Source of the DNA: Clostridiales bacterium UBA3705
Lineage (GTDB): Bacteria; Bacillota_A; Clostridia; Oscillospirales; Oscillospiraceae
Reading direction: 5' to 3'
Assembly (NCBI GenBank): GCA_002372735.1
Contig: DFIE01000102.1
Coordinates: forward strand, 1-17,226
DNA: 17,226 nucleotides
This document shows positions 1 through 6,583 of the stretch, in pieces. Within the stretch, counting starts at the first letter, position 1, and the number at the start of each line of letters is the position of its first letter. The notes under the pieces are model-generated. The model was not told the origin of the DNA. It did no database searches and saw only the letters and a program-made list of their open reading frames with translations. Made by a program: the position numbers and the translations under genes.

Positions 1-585
1 GGAGCCCATCTGCTTGATGTTGCCCTCGGTGGTGTCAAAGTGGCCGTTGGAGGGAATGGTGAACACCTTGCCGGGATGCCGGGCCCCCATGATCTTTTTG
101 ACCATCTCAAAGAGCACGGACTCCGCCGCCCGGCCCTGCTGAATCAAAAAGGTATTGGGCCGCTCCAGCTGGGCCGCGCCGCCGTTGAAGAAGCCGCCCT
201 CGTATTCGCACAGGTACAGCTCCTTCATCAGCTTTTCGATGTCGGTGCAGTCGGTGCGGATGAGGTCGATGGACTTTTTCCAGTTCTTCTCGCCGCCCCG
301 CTCAAACACGTCGCGGAAGGCGTCCAGCAGCACGTAGTAGCCCTTGTTGCGGCCGTAGGACTCGTCGCCCAGGAACATGGTGGACCACTGCACGTCGGTC
401 ATGGCGGTGGTGCCGGAGTCGGAGAGCATGTCCACGGTGAGCATGCCGGCGGGGAAGGCAAACTCGTTGTAGTGGGTGGCCCGCAGGGCCCGCTCGCGCT
501 GGTCCACGGTGACCTCCGGGATGTTCCGGGTGACGTAGGTGAGAGATCTGGGGGTGGGGACGTTCAGAGGATAGGAATTGCTCAT
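1..585 (-). CDS. tnaA: Tryptophanase-like PLP-dependent beta-eliminating lyase, partial (N-terminal 195 aa)
   Basis: An open frame runs from the ATG at 583-585 off the left edge without a stop, giving 195 residues. It resembles the tryptophanase / tyrosine phenol-lyase family, which splits Trp (to indole, pyruvate, ammonia) or Tyr with pyridoxal phosphate in the cytoplasm. Family landmarks are SDSGTTAM (residues 55-62), GDESY (73-77), the cofactor phosphate-binding QGR (150-152) and the HFDTTEGN stretch (182-189). Compared with E. coli TnaA there are about 40 extra residues between GYYVLLDAFRDVF and the QGR motif (about 97-144). The start is supported by AAAGGAG at about the right distance; an in-frame ATG at 606 has no ribosome site. 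The PLP lysine and the rest of the enzyme lie outside the window, so tryptophanase versus another beta-eliminating lyase cannot be settled here. Confidence 0.78.
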   Translation of the reverse strand, partial: MSNSYPLNVPTPRSLTYVTRNIPEVTVDQRERALRATHYNEFAFPAGMLTVDMLSDSGTTAMTDVQWSTMFLGDESYGRNKGYYVLLDAFRDVFERGGEKNWKKSIDLIRTDCTDIEKLMKELYLCEYEGGFFNGGAAQLERPNTFLIQQGRAAESVLFEMVKKIMGARHPGKVFTIPSNGHFDTTEGNIKQMGS

Positions 586-662
586 GATGATTACTCCTTT
601 GCGCATAATACACAAAAAATGCGGTTTCTGTGGGCTGCAAATGCAGCAGTCCGCTCAGAGTT

Positions 663-691
663 ATTTTATCAGACTTTTCCTCTGCTGTCAA
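663..691 (-). promoter_or_regulatory. Sigma-A-type promoter of the tryptophanase-like gene
   Basis: On the minus strand TTGACA (686-691, perfect -35) is followed after exactly 17 nt by TAAAAT (663-668, 5 of 6 matches to the -10 consensus). Transcription should start near 656, leaving a leader of about 70 nt before the ATG at 585. I see no Trp-containing leader peptide of the TnaC kind in that leader. Confidence 0.75.
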
Positions 692-720
692 TGAATCAGG
701 CAAAACTTTCGTCAGCAGAC

Positions 721-763
721 AAAAACCGGGCCCGGAACCGGCCCTTGTCCGGTTCCGGGCCCG
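721..763 (-). terminator. Intrinsic terminator of the ASRT-family gene
   Basis: A perfect 15-bp inverted repeat (arms 727-741 and 749-763, 7-nt loop, very GC-rich) is followed on the minus strand by TTTTT (725-721). It begins 4 nt past the ASRT-family stop codon (768-770) and separates that gene from the tryptophanase-like promoter. Confidence 0.88.
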
Positions 764-767
764 CCGG

Positions 768-1109
768 TCAGACCATGGTGGTCATAAGGGCAAAGCCGGG
801 GCGGGCGGCGTCCGCCCGGGTATACTGCACAGGGATGTCCTGGTCGGACTCCAGCAAAATGGCATAGGGGGTATCGTGGGGGATGGCGACGCTGGCCTCA
901 TCCGCCAGCTCGTCCATGCGGATGTGCATGGCCCGCTCGGGCTGCACCAGGGTCTCGTAGCCGGAGACCTTCTCCCGGTCTTCAAAGTACAGGGTCAGCC
1001 GGACCTTGACCGGCTGGGCATGGGGATTCACCACGCAAATGGTCTCGTGACTGGTGCAGGCAGCGTTCTTTGTGCTGGGCCAGTAGCAGTCGGGAATGAT
1101 CTTTCTCAT
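768..1109 (-). CDS. Anabaena sensory rhodopsin transducer (ASRT) family protein
   Basis: This 113-residue soluble protein has no signal or membrane segment. It lines up nearly end to end with the Anabaena sensory rhodopsin transducer: SHETICVVN (residues 22-30), then a strand LTLYFEDREKVSGYETL, IPHDTPYA near residue 78, and PVQYTRAD near residue 95. ASRT is a tetrameric beta-sandwich that couples sensory rhodopsin to downstream events in cyanobacteria; relatives without a rhodopsin partner are thought to be small-molecule (possibly sugar) binding proteins. No rhodopsin gene is present here, so the ligand and role are unknown. The ATG at 1107-1109 is chosen because AAGGAG lies about 8 nt upstream; the frame extends to 1160 but without such support. 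It is a single-gene unit with its own promoter candidate and terminator. Confidence 0.85.
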   Translation of the reverse strand: MRKIIPDCYWPSTKNAACTSHETICVVNPHAQPVKVRLTLYFEDREKVSGYETLVQPERAMHIRMDELADEASVAIPHDTPYAILLESDQDIPVQYTRADAARPGFALMTTMV

Positions 1110-1141
1110 TGTATTTTCTCCTTGATTTCTGAATCGGGGAC

Positions 1142-1170
1142 AGTATCGCGATGTTTCCATGAAATGTCCA
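1142..1170 (-). promoter_or_regulatory. Probable promoter of the ASRT-family gene
   Basis: On the minus strand TGGACA (1165-1170, 5 of 6) and GATACT (1142-1147, 4 of 6) are spaced by 17 nt. A palindromic site (1154-1164) fills the upstream part of the spacer, which suggests repression or another control at this promoter. Confidence 0.5.
1154..1164. promoter_or_regulatory. Operator-like palindrome, proximal copy
   Basis: TTTCCATGAAA is an 11-bp palindrome with one mismatch. It lies between the -35 and -10 of the ASRT-family promoter and matches a second copy 46 bp away (centre to centre). A regulator binding here would block polymerase. The regulator is unknown. Confidence 0.35.
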
Positions 1171-1199
1171 GCGGAAAATTACACGAGTATCTGCCGATA

Positions 1200-1210
1200 T
1201 TTCCAGGAAA
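1200..1210. promoter_or_regulatory. Operator-like palindrome, distal copy
   Basis: TTTCCAGGAAA is a perfect palindrome around a central base, extendable by one further pair on each side (1199-1211). It sits about 30 bp upstream of the -35 of the ASRT-family gene and differs from the proximal copy at one position. Confidence 0.35.
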
Positions 1211-1240
1211 TTTCAGACATTTTTACCTCGTCCGGCAGAG

Positions 1241-1265
1241 AAAAAGCGGGCCCGGAGGGGCCCGC
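1241..1265 (-). terminator. Intrinsic terminator of the MATE gene
   Basis: An 8-bp GC stem (arms 1246-1253 and 1258-1265, 4-nt loop) is followed by TTTTT on the minus strand (1245-1241). It lies 9 nt past the MATE stop codon. Its core sequence is nearly the same as that of the terminator at 721-763. Confidence 0.85.
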
Positions 1266-1274
1266 CTGAGAAGC

Positions 1275-2648
1275 TTATTTTGCGGTGTCAAAGCCGTGAA
1301 TCCAGTCGGAGAAGAGATAGTAGAACAGATAGATCACCGAGCTGATGCCCCAGGTGATGGGATAGGCCCAGAACAGCAGAATAATCTCATGGCACAGCTT
1401 CATGGCCACGGTGATATAGGCAATGCGGATGACACACCACACCAGCAGCATGATCAGCATGGGCACAAAGGCCTTGCCCGCCCCCCGGCAGATGCCCGCC
1501 ACGCAGTGGGAAAAGGCCAGCAGACAGAAGAACAGGGCCTCGGTGCGGCACTGGGTGACGCCGATGGCAATGGCCTCCGCCCCCTGGACAAAGGCGCTGA
1601 TGAACACCCTGCCCCCCAGGAACACCGCCAGGCCGATGAGCTCCGCCAGGGCCACAGAGGTGAGGATGCCGAACCGGGCGCCCCGGCGGGCCCGGTCGTA
1701 CTCCTTGGCGCCCAGGTTCTGGCCGATGTAGGTGGTCAGGGCCATGGAGTAGCTGGTAATGGGCAGGAAGGCAAAGCCCTCAATCTTGGAGTAGGCCCCG
1801 CAGGCTGCCATGGCGGTATCGCCAAAGTCGTTGATGTTGGTCTGCACCAGCACGTTGGCAAAGGCGATGACGGAGTTCTGCACGCCGGTGGGCAGACCGT
1901 ACTTGAGAATCTGGCGGAGCTTGTCGCTGTGCAGACGCAGGCCGGACCAGGTGAGCTGGTAGACCGTCCCCTTTTTGCACAGCTGTCTGAGACACAGCAG
2001 GGCCGAGGCCGCCTGGGAGATGGTGGTGGCAATGGCCGCCCACTGGATGCCAAGGCCCATCACCCCCACAAAGAGCCAGTCCAGAGCCACGTTCAGCACC
2101 GAGGAGAAAATCAGATAGTACAGCGGCCGGCGGCTGTCGCCCACGGCGCTCATGATCCCCTTCAGGGCGTTGTACATCACCATGGCCAGGGCGCCCATGA
2201 AGTAGTAGCGGAAGTAGAGGATGGAGTGGGGCATGACCTCCTCGGCGGTGTCCATCCAGCCCAGGATGGTGGGGGTGAAAATCACGCCGGTGACGGTGAG
2301 GATGACCCCGGAGATCAGGCACAGCAGCACATTGGTGTGCACCGCCTGGGACACATGGGTGTTCTCCCCGGCGCCGAAGTACCGGCTGATCACCACCCCG
2401 GCGCCCATGGAGGTGCCCACAAAGAAGCTGATGAACAGAAAAATCAAGCTGCCGGAGGAGGACACCGCGGCAAAGGCGTCGTCCCCCAGGTAGTGGCCGA
2501 CGATCCACGCGTCGGCAATATTATACAGCTGCTGGAACAGCTGGCTGAGAAAAATCGGCATGGCAAAGCCGGTAATCACCCGCTTGGGGTCCCCCTGGGT
2601 GAGCAGGGTGGTCTCCCCCCGGTGCCGGCGCAGGGTCTGCTGGGCCAT
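1275..2648 (-). CDS. MATE family multidrug/Na+ (H+) antiporter
   Basis: This 457-residue polytopic membrane protein has about 12 predicted hydrophobic segments in two halves, as in MATE transporters (usual length 440-480). It starts with a cytoplasmic basic stretch and the family-typical first-helix region PIFLSQLFQQLYNIADAWIVG (about residues 31-51). The second half repeats the pattern with GLPTGVQNSVIAFANVLVQ and a QNLGAKEYDRARRG loop. MATE pumps export cationic drugs and metabolites using Na+ or H+ gradients; the substrate cannot be read from the sequence. The ATG at 2646-2648 follows AAGGAGG at good spacing. The gene is divergent from the NAD(P)H-hydrate dehydratase gene and has its own promoter and terminator. 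It is the upstream-most of three separately transcribed minus-strand genes. Confidence 0.93.
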   Translation of the reverse strand: MAQQTLRRHRGETTLLTQGDPKRVITGFAMPIFLSQLFQQLYNIADAWIVGHYLGDDAFAAVSSSGSLIFLFISFFVGTSMGAGVVISRYFGAGENTHVSQAVHTNVLLCLISGVILTVTGVIFTPTILGWMDTAEEVMPHSILYFRYYFMGALAMVMYNALKGIMSAVGDSRRPLYYLIFSSVLNVALDWLFVGVMGLGIQWAAIATTISQAASALLCLRQLCKKGTVYQLTWSGLRLHSDKLRQILKYGLPTGVQNSVIAFANVLVQTNINDFGDTAMAACGAYSKIEGFAFLPITSYSMALTTYIGQNLGAKEYDRARRGARFGILTSVALAELIGLAVFLGGRVFISAFVQGAEAIAIGVTQCRTEALFFCLLAFSHCVAGICRGAGKAFVPMLIMLLVWCVIRIAYITVAMKLCHEIILLFWAYPITWGISSVIYLFYYLFSDWIHGFDTAK

Positions 2649-2692
2649 GGGTGCGCCTCCTTCCGTAAACGTTTTCGCTATAAACCCTTGGT

Positions 2693-2721
2693 ATTATACG
2701 CGGGGCGGCGGGGTTTGTAAA
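2693..2721 (-). promoter_or_regulatory. Promoter of the MATE gene
   Basis: On the minus strand TTTACA (2716-2721) and a perfect TATAAT (2693-2698) are separated by 17 nt. It is back to back with the promoter of the rightward operon, whose -35 starts at 2750. Confidence 0.8.
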
Positions 2722-2749
2722 GAGGAATTGGGGATTTTGTGATTTTCAT

Positions 2750-2778
2750 TTGACGAAAGGGACCTGTTGGAGTATAAT
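2750..2778 (+). promoter_or_regulatory. Promoter of the nnrD-lipoprotein-alr operon
   Basis: TTGACG (2750-2755) and perfect TATAAT (2773-2778) have a 17-nt spacer. Initiation near 2785 leaves a leader of about 18 nt before the ATG at 2803, which argues against any start codon upstream of 2785 in the same frame. Confidence 0.82.
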
Positions 2779-2802
2779 AGGCGAAAAAACGGAGGGACCT
2801 GT

Positions 2803-3702
2803 ATGGACGAACGGATGAGACAGGCGCTCAGGCGCCAGCAGCTGCTGCATCAGGCCGGCTGTGTGCGGCTGGACCACGAGGCTGTGCAGGCCATGCTGCC
2901 GGACCGGAAGCCCAACGCCCACAAGGGCGATTTCGGCCGGGTGCTGATTGTAGGCGGCTCGGTGGGCTACACCGGCGCGCCGGTGCTGGCCGCCAACGCC
3001 GCCCTGCGCACCGGGGCGGGGCTGATCTTTGTGGGCGTGCCCGAGGCGGTCTACCCCATTGTGGCCCACAAGCTGGACGAGCCCATGGTCTTCCCCCTGG
3101 GCTGTGACGAGGCCGGCCGGGTGAACACCCGGGCCGCCGCAGAGCTGGCCGGCCGGCTGGACCGGATGGACGCCGTGCTGGTGGGCCCGGGCCTGGGCCG
3201 GAGCCCCGCCGTGCTGGACGTGGTGGGCGCGGTGCTGCGCCTGGCCAGGTGCCCGGTGATTCTGGACGCGGACGGCATAAACTGCCTGGAGGGGAATATA
3301 GATATTCTGGAAACGGCCAAATGTCCCGTGATCCTCACCCCCCATGACGGAGAGTTCCGCCGCCTGGGCGGCGACCCCGCCCGCAAGCTGGAATCCGGCA
3401 TGGCGCTGGTGCGCCGCTACGGCGTGACCCTGCTGCTCAAGGGCCACAGGACCCTGATCCTGGGGCCGGAGAAGGTCTATCTGAACACCACCGGCAACCC
3501 AGGCATGGCCACCGGCGGCAGCGGCGACGTGCTGGGCGGCATCATTCTGGCCCTGGTGGGCCAGGGACTGGCCCCGGTACAGGCCGCCGCGGCAGGGGCC
3601 TGGCTCCACGGCGCGGTGGGCGACCTGTGCGCCGGGCTGATGGGCCAGTACGGCATGACCCCCACGGACATGATCGCCAACCTTCCACAATTCCTCAAAT
3701 AA
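2803..3702 (+). CDS. nnrD: ADP-dependent NAD(P)H-hydrate dehydratase
   Basis: This cytoplasmic repair enzyme of 299 residues dehydrates the damaged cofactor (6S)-NAD(P)HX back to NAD(P)H using ADP. Ribokinase-like landmarks are all present: KGDFGRVLIVGGS (41-53), VGPGLGRS (127-134), ILDADGINCL (153-162), TPHDGEF (179-185), LLKGHRTLI (211-219) and the catalytic/nucleotide loop NPGMATGGSGDVL (232-244, catalytic Asp242). Many bacteria fuse this to an NnrE epimerase domain; here it stands alone, with only about 40 residues before the core. The ATG at 2803 is chosen because GGAGGG lies at 2791-2796 and the predicted transcript starts near 2785. It leads a likely operon with the lipoprotein (15-nt gap) and alr, the classic Bacillota neighbourhood of alr. 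Confidence 0.93.
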   Translation: MDERMRQALRRQQLLHQAGCVRLDHEAVQAMLPDRKPNAHKGDFGRVLIVGGSVGYTGAPVLAANAALRTGAGLIFVGVPEAVYPIVAHKLDEPMVFPLGCDEAGRVNTRAAAELAGRLDRMDAVLVGPGLGRSPAVLDVVGAVLRLARCPVILDADGINCLEGNIDILETAKCPVILTPHDGEFRRLGGDPARKLESGMALVRRYGVTLLLKGHRTLILGPEKVYLNTTGNPGMATGGSGDVLGGIILALVGQGLAPVQAAAAGAWLHGAVGDLCAGLMGQYGMTPTDMIANLPQFLK

Positions 3703-3717
3703 AAAGGATGTGCGGCA

Positions 3718-4284
3718 ATGCGGAAGAGACTGCTTCCGTACCTTGCGATGCTGCTTTGCCTGCTGTGTGCCTGCGGCGGCAAGGAAAACAACCCACTCCA
3801 GGCACCCATGGACTTCCGTGCCGGGCTGCTGGCCGCGGGGGGCTGCACCTACACCGGGCACGTCACCCTGGACACCGGCGAGCGGGTGTATGACTACACC
3901 CTGCAGACCGACTGGTCGGCAGACGGCCGGATGGAGGCCCGGATCACTGCCCCGGACCTGCTGGCGGGCATCACCGCCCGGCTGGAGCCCGGCAGCACCC
4001 GGCTGGAATACGACGGGGTGGCCATGGACCTGGGCGACACCGGCGGCGGGCCCATCTGCCCCATGAACGCCCCGGCCCTGGTCTGCGCCGGCTGGAGCGA
4101 GGGCTATATCGCCTGCGCAGACACCTCCCCTGCCCCAACGGTGACCTACGAGTCCGGCTGGGGGGCGGACACGGTGACGGTGAACACCCGGTTTGAGGAC
4201 GGCCTGCCCGTGTGGGCGGAGCTGGTCTACCGGAACAGGACCGTGCTGACCATGGAGATCACCGACTTCTCCCTCTCCGGCTGA
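3718..4284 (+). CDS. Small secreted lipoprotein, alr-linked (LolA/YdcC-position)
   Basis: The protein has 188 residues. A short basic start (MRKR) and a hydrophobic stretch lead into a lipobox-like L16-C17-A18-C19, so Cys19 should be lipidated and the protein anchored outside the membrane. The mature part is predominantly beta, with alternating strands ending in VWAELVYRNRTVLTMEITDFSL, which is reminiscent of LolA-fold carriers. B. subtilis has the LolA-like lipoprotein YdcC directly before alr, so position supports this reading, but sequence similarity visible by eye is weak and the function is unknown. AAGGA at 3704-3708 sets the ATG. The gap to alr is 37 nt and no terminator is seen, so cotranscription is likely. 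Confidence 0.8.
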   Translation: MRKRLLPYLAMLLCLLCACGGKENNPLQAPMDFRAGLLAAGGCTYTGHVTLDTGERVYDYTLQTDWSADGRMEARITAPDLLAGITARLEPGSTRLEYDGVAMDLGDTGGGPICPMNAPALVCAGWSEGYIACADTSPAPTVTYESGWGADTVTVNTRFEDGLPVWAELVYRNRTVLTMEITDFSLSG

Positions 4285-4321
4285 GGGCCGGAGAAAATCT
4301 TTCCAACATCGGAGTATACCT

Positions 4322-5491
4322 ATGAAGCTACTGAAACGAACCTGGGCTGACGTCAGCCTGGACAATCTGTCCCACAACTATCACTATCTGCGCAGCCTGG
4401 TGCCCGCCTCCTGCCGGTTTTTGGGCGTGGTGAAGGCCGACGCCTACGGCCACGGGGCCATCCCGGTGAGCCGGCACCTGAAGGATCTGGGCGCGGACTT
4501 TTTGGCTGTGTCCAACTTTGAAGAGGCCCTGCAGATCCGTCGGGGCGGCATCCGCCTGCCCATCCTGATTTTGGGCTACACGCCCCCTGCCTACACCGAG
4601 GACATGGCGGTGCTGGGCATCAGCCAGGAGATCCACTCCCTGGACTATGCCAAGCAGCTGAGCTATGCCCTGCAGGGCACCGACAAGCGGCTGAAGATCC
4701 ACATCAAGCTGGACACCGGCATGTCCCGCCTGGGCTTTATGGGCTATGACGACGCCCTGACCGCCCAGTGCATTGCCGCTGTGGCAAGGCTGCCCCAGCT
4801 GGAGCTGGAGGGCATCTTCACCCACTTCCCGGTGGCGGACTCCTTCGCCCCGGAGGACGTGCGCTTTACCCGGCTGCAGTACAGTCGGTTCACCGAGATG
4901 ATCGACCGGCTGAAGACCATGGGGGTGGAGTTCCCCATCCGCCACTGCTGCAACTCCGCAGCCACCCTGCTGTACCCGGAGTTCTGCATGGATATGATCC
5001 GGCCGGGCATTGCCACCTACGGCATCAGCCCCAGCCCGGAGCTGGCAGGCCGTTTCCCCCTGCGGCCGCTGATGAGTCTGAAAACCACAGTGTCCCAGCT
5101 GCGGCACTACGAGGCCGGGGTGGGCATCAGCTACGGGCTGAGCTACACCACCACCCGGCCCTGCACCGTGGCCGTGCTGGCCATCGGCTATGCCGACGGG
5201 CTGAGCCGGGGCCTGTCCGGGCGGGTGTCCTTCCTGCTCAGGGGCCGGCCGGTGCCGGTGCTGGGGCGGATCTGCATGGATATGTGTATGGTGGACGTCA
5301 CCGACGTGCCCGATGCCCGGGTGGGCGACGAGGTCACTGTCTTTGCCGCCGAGGGGCCCATGACCGTGGACGCCCTGGCCGAGAAGATGGACACCATCCC
5401 CTACGAGATTCTCTGCGACATCAACAAGCGAATCCCCCGGATCTACCTGGACGGGGCCCAGCGGATCGAAATTCTGCAATATATCGTCTGA
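4322..5491 (+). CDS. alr: Alanine racemase
   Basis: This PLP-dependent enzyme interconverts L- and D-alanine and supplies D-Ala for peptidoglycan in the cytoplasm. At 389 residues it has the usual length. The PLP lysine is Lys38 in the signature [11 protein letters not shown] (36-46). The second catalytic residue, Tyr271, is in [10 protein letters not shown]. The C-terminal beta domain has [13 protein letters not shown] and ends in the usual [16 protein letters not shown]. The ATG at 4322 has a modest GGAG site at 4311-4314. A hairpin with a T-run ends the transcript 32 nt after the stop, between alr and the MazF gene. Confidence 0.97.
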   Translation: MKLLKRTWADVSLDNLSHNYHYLRSLVPASCRFLGVVKADAYGHGAIPVSRHLKDLGADFLAVSNFEEALQIRRGGIRLPILILGYTPPAYTEDMAVLGISQEIHSLDYAKQLSYALQGTDKRLKIHIKLDTGMSRLGFMGYDDALTAQCIAAVARLPQLELEGIFTHFPVADSFAPEDVRFTRLQYSRFTEMIDRLKTMGVEFPIRHCCNSAATLLYPEFCMDMIRPGIATYGISPSPELAGRFPLRPLMSLKTTVSQLRHYEAGVGISYGLSYTTTRPCTVAVLAIGYADGLSRGLSGRVSFLLRGRPVPVLGRICMDMCMVDVTDVPDARVGDEVTVFAAEGPMTVDALAEKMDTIPYEILCDINKRIPRIYLDGAQRIEILQYIV

Positions 5492-5523
5492 TTCCGGCAC
5501 AGGCTGTGCCCCCGGACGCATAC

Positions 5524-5559
5524 AATATACCGAACGGTGTTCCGTTCGGTATATTTTTT
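5524..5559 (+). terminator. Hairpin with T-run between alr and the MazF gene (probable terminator)
   Basis: A perfect 14-bp inverted repeat (arms 5524-5537 and 5542-5555, loop TGTT) runs into TTTT at 5556-5559. As RNA this is a good intrinsic terminator and would uncouple the MazF gene from alr. The AT-rich outer and GAACGG..CCGTTC inner symmetry also resembles a TetR-type operator, and a TACAAT (5521-5526) abuts it, so a regulatory role is a possible alternative. Confidence 0.72.
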
Positions 5560-5607
5560 CTCAACCGGTGGAACACTATCAGCACAAGCACATCGGAGCG
5601 TGAGACT

Positions 5608-5961
5608 ATGGATGAGAGCGTGAAGCGTGGAGATATCTATTACGCGGACCTGAGCCCCGTGGTGGGCAGCGAGCAGGGCGGCACCAGGCCGGTGCTGATT
5701 GTCCAGAACGACACCGGCAACCGCCACTCCCCCACCGTGATTGCCGCAGCCATCACCAGCAAGCTGGGCAAGGCCCGGCTGCCCACCCACATCACCGTCC
5801 CCGGCCGGGAGGTGGGGCTGCGGAAGGATTCGGTAATCCTGCTGGAGCAGATCCGGACCATCGACAAAAAGCGTCTGCGGGAGCACATGGGCCGACTGAC
5901 CCCTGCCCAGATGGAGCAGGTGGACAGCGCCCTGGCGGTCTCCTTTGGGCTGAACGGGTAA
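5608..5961 (+). CDS. ndoA: MazF/EndoA (PemK) family endoribonuclease toxin
   Basis: The 117 residues align from [25 protein letters not shown] onward with B. subtilis EndoA (NdoA), a sequence-specific mRNA interferase that cuts single-stranded RNA at U-rich sites. Catalytic residues map to Arg27 and Thr50 (EndoA Arg25 and Thr48), and the core [17 protein letters not shown] is intact, so it should be active. The ATG at 5608 follows a weak CGGAG. In B. subtilis the antitoxin gene ndoAI sits between alr and ndoA; here the 116-nt interval holds only a hairpin and no antitoxin-like frame. Downstream is a hairpin at 5966-5986 and an unrecognised gene. The family call is secure; how the toxin is restrained is not shown by the window. 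Confidence 0.93.
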   Translation: MDESVKRGDIYYADLSPVVGSEQGGTRPVLIVQNDTGNRHSPTVIAAAITSKLGKARLPTHITVPGREVGLRKDSVILLEQIRTIDKKRLREHMGRLTPAQMEQVDSALAVSFGLNG

Positions 5962-5965
5962 CAAC

Positions 5966-5986
5966 ACGGCGGGCCCGGCCCGCCGT
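5966..5986. other. GC-rich hairpin after the MazF gene, no T-run
   Basis: A 9-bp stem (5966-5974 with 5978-5986) with a 3-nt loop starts 4 nt past the stop codon. It lacks a T-run on either strand, so it may stabilise the 3' end or terminate weakly; readthrough into the next gene is possible. Confidence 0.4.
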
Positions 5987-6037
5987 ACATAATAACGCCC
6001 CCTGCCGCATAGGGTATACGGAAGGGAGCGTGTGTCT

Positions 6038-6583
6038 ATGGAATTTCCGATTGGGTCTCAAGCCGGGCAGGTGGGGGTAGTCCGCCTGGAGCGGGAGGGC
6101 CTGTACTGCCGTGTGCAGGCCAAATGCAGAGACCTGGGGCCGGGGGTACACCGGCTTTGGGGCATATACGGCACGGAAAGCCGGCCCCTGGGGGTATTTT
6201 GCCCCGAGGACGGCGACCTGGCACTGGAGCGGCGGCTCTCCGCCCGGCAGCTGGGCAGCCCGGAGGCCTTTGTGGCCGGCCGGGCGCTGCGGGGCTGGCG
6301 GCCCTGGCAGGGCCGGCTGGGGGGCCGGGAGATCCCCTGGGGCCGGATGGGCCCCGACGGCCTGGCCCTGCCCCTGACCCCCGGGGCAGATCTGCCCTGG
6401 GTGGCCCACATGGGGGCGCTGGCGCCCCTGGAGTTGGAGGACGGCCATTGGGTCATCGTCCCACCCGCCCTGTGGGACGCCCCGGACCCGGCGCCGGAGC
6501 CCGCCCTGCCGGCAGCGCCGGAGACAGCCGAGCCCCCGGCGCCAATCCAGGCAGCCGAGGCGGCCCAGGCCCCGGAGGCTTAG
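6038..6583 (+). CDS. Unrecognised protein with Pro/Ala-rich C-terminal tail
   Basis: I do not recognise this 181-residue protein. It has no signal peptide or membrane segment and is likely cytoplasmic. The first ~145 residues look beta-rich, with a pattern of short strands around EGLYCRVQAKCRDL, HRLWGIYG, RPLGVFCPEDGDLALERRL, then many Gly/Trp/Arg residues. The last ~35 residues are a low-complexity Pro/Ala/Glu tail, probably disordered. The ATG at 6038 is preferred because GAAGGGA lies at 6021-6027; a GTG at 6032 in the same frame is too close to it. The composition matches its neighbours, so it does not look recently transferred. Its TAG overlaps the TAA of the exodeoxyribonuclease gene on the other strand. 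It may be read through from the MazF gene. Confidence 0.7.
   Translation: MEFPIGSQAGQVGVVRLEREGLYCRVQAKCRDLGPGVHRLWGIYGTESRPLGVFCPEDGDLALERRLSARQLGSPEAFVAGRALRGWRPWQGRLGGREIPWGRMGPDGLALPLTPGADLPWVAHMGALAPLELEDGHWVIVPPALWDAPDPAPEPALPAAPETAEPPAPIQAAEAAQAPEA

Noticed and set aside
586..656. TnaC-like leader peptide controlling the tryptophanase-like gene
   Set aside because: The only ATG in the leader (606) is in frame with the enzyme itself and has no ribosome site. No Trp codon-containing mini-ORF is present.
630..2720. A 696-codon plus-strand frame antisense to the MATE and ASRT-family genes
   Set aside because: It runs through two terminators and two promoters of the minus-strand genes and encodes a compositionally biased product with no family features.
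4768..5961. Long plus-strand frame joining an alternative reading of alr to the MazF frame, as if a fusion
   Set aside because: The part inside alr is out of frame with a fully conserved enzyme, and the MazF homology starts exactly at the ATG at 5608.
5966..5986. Intrinsic terminator after the MazF gene
   Set aside because: The stem is good but neither side has a T-run, so it is listed only as a hairpin.
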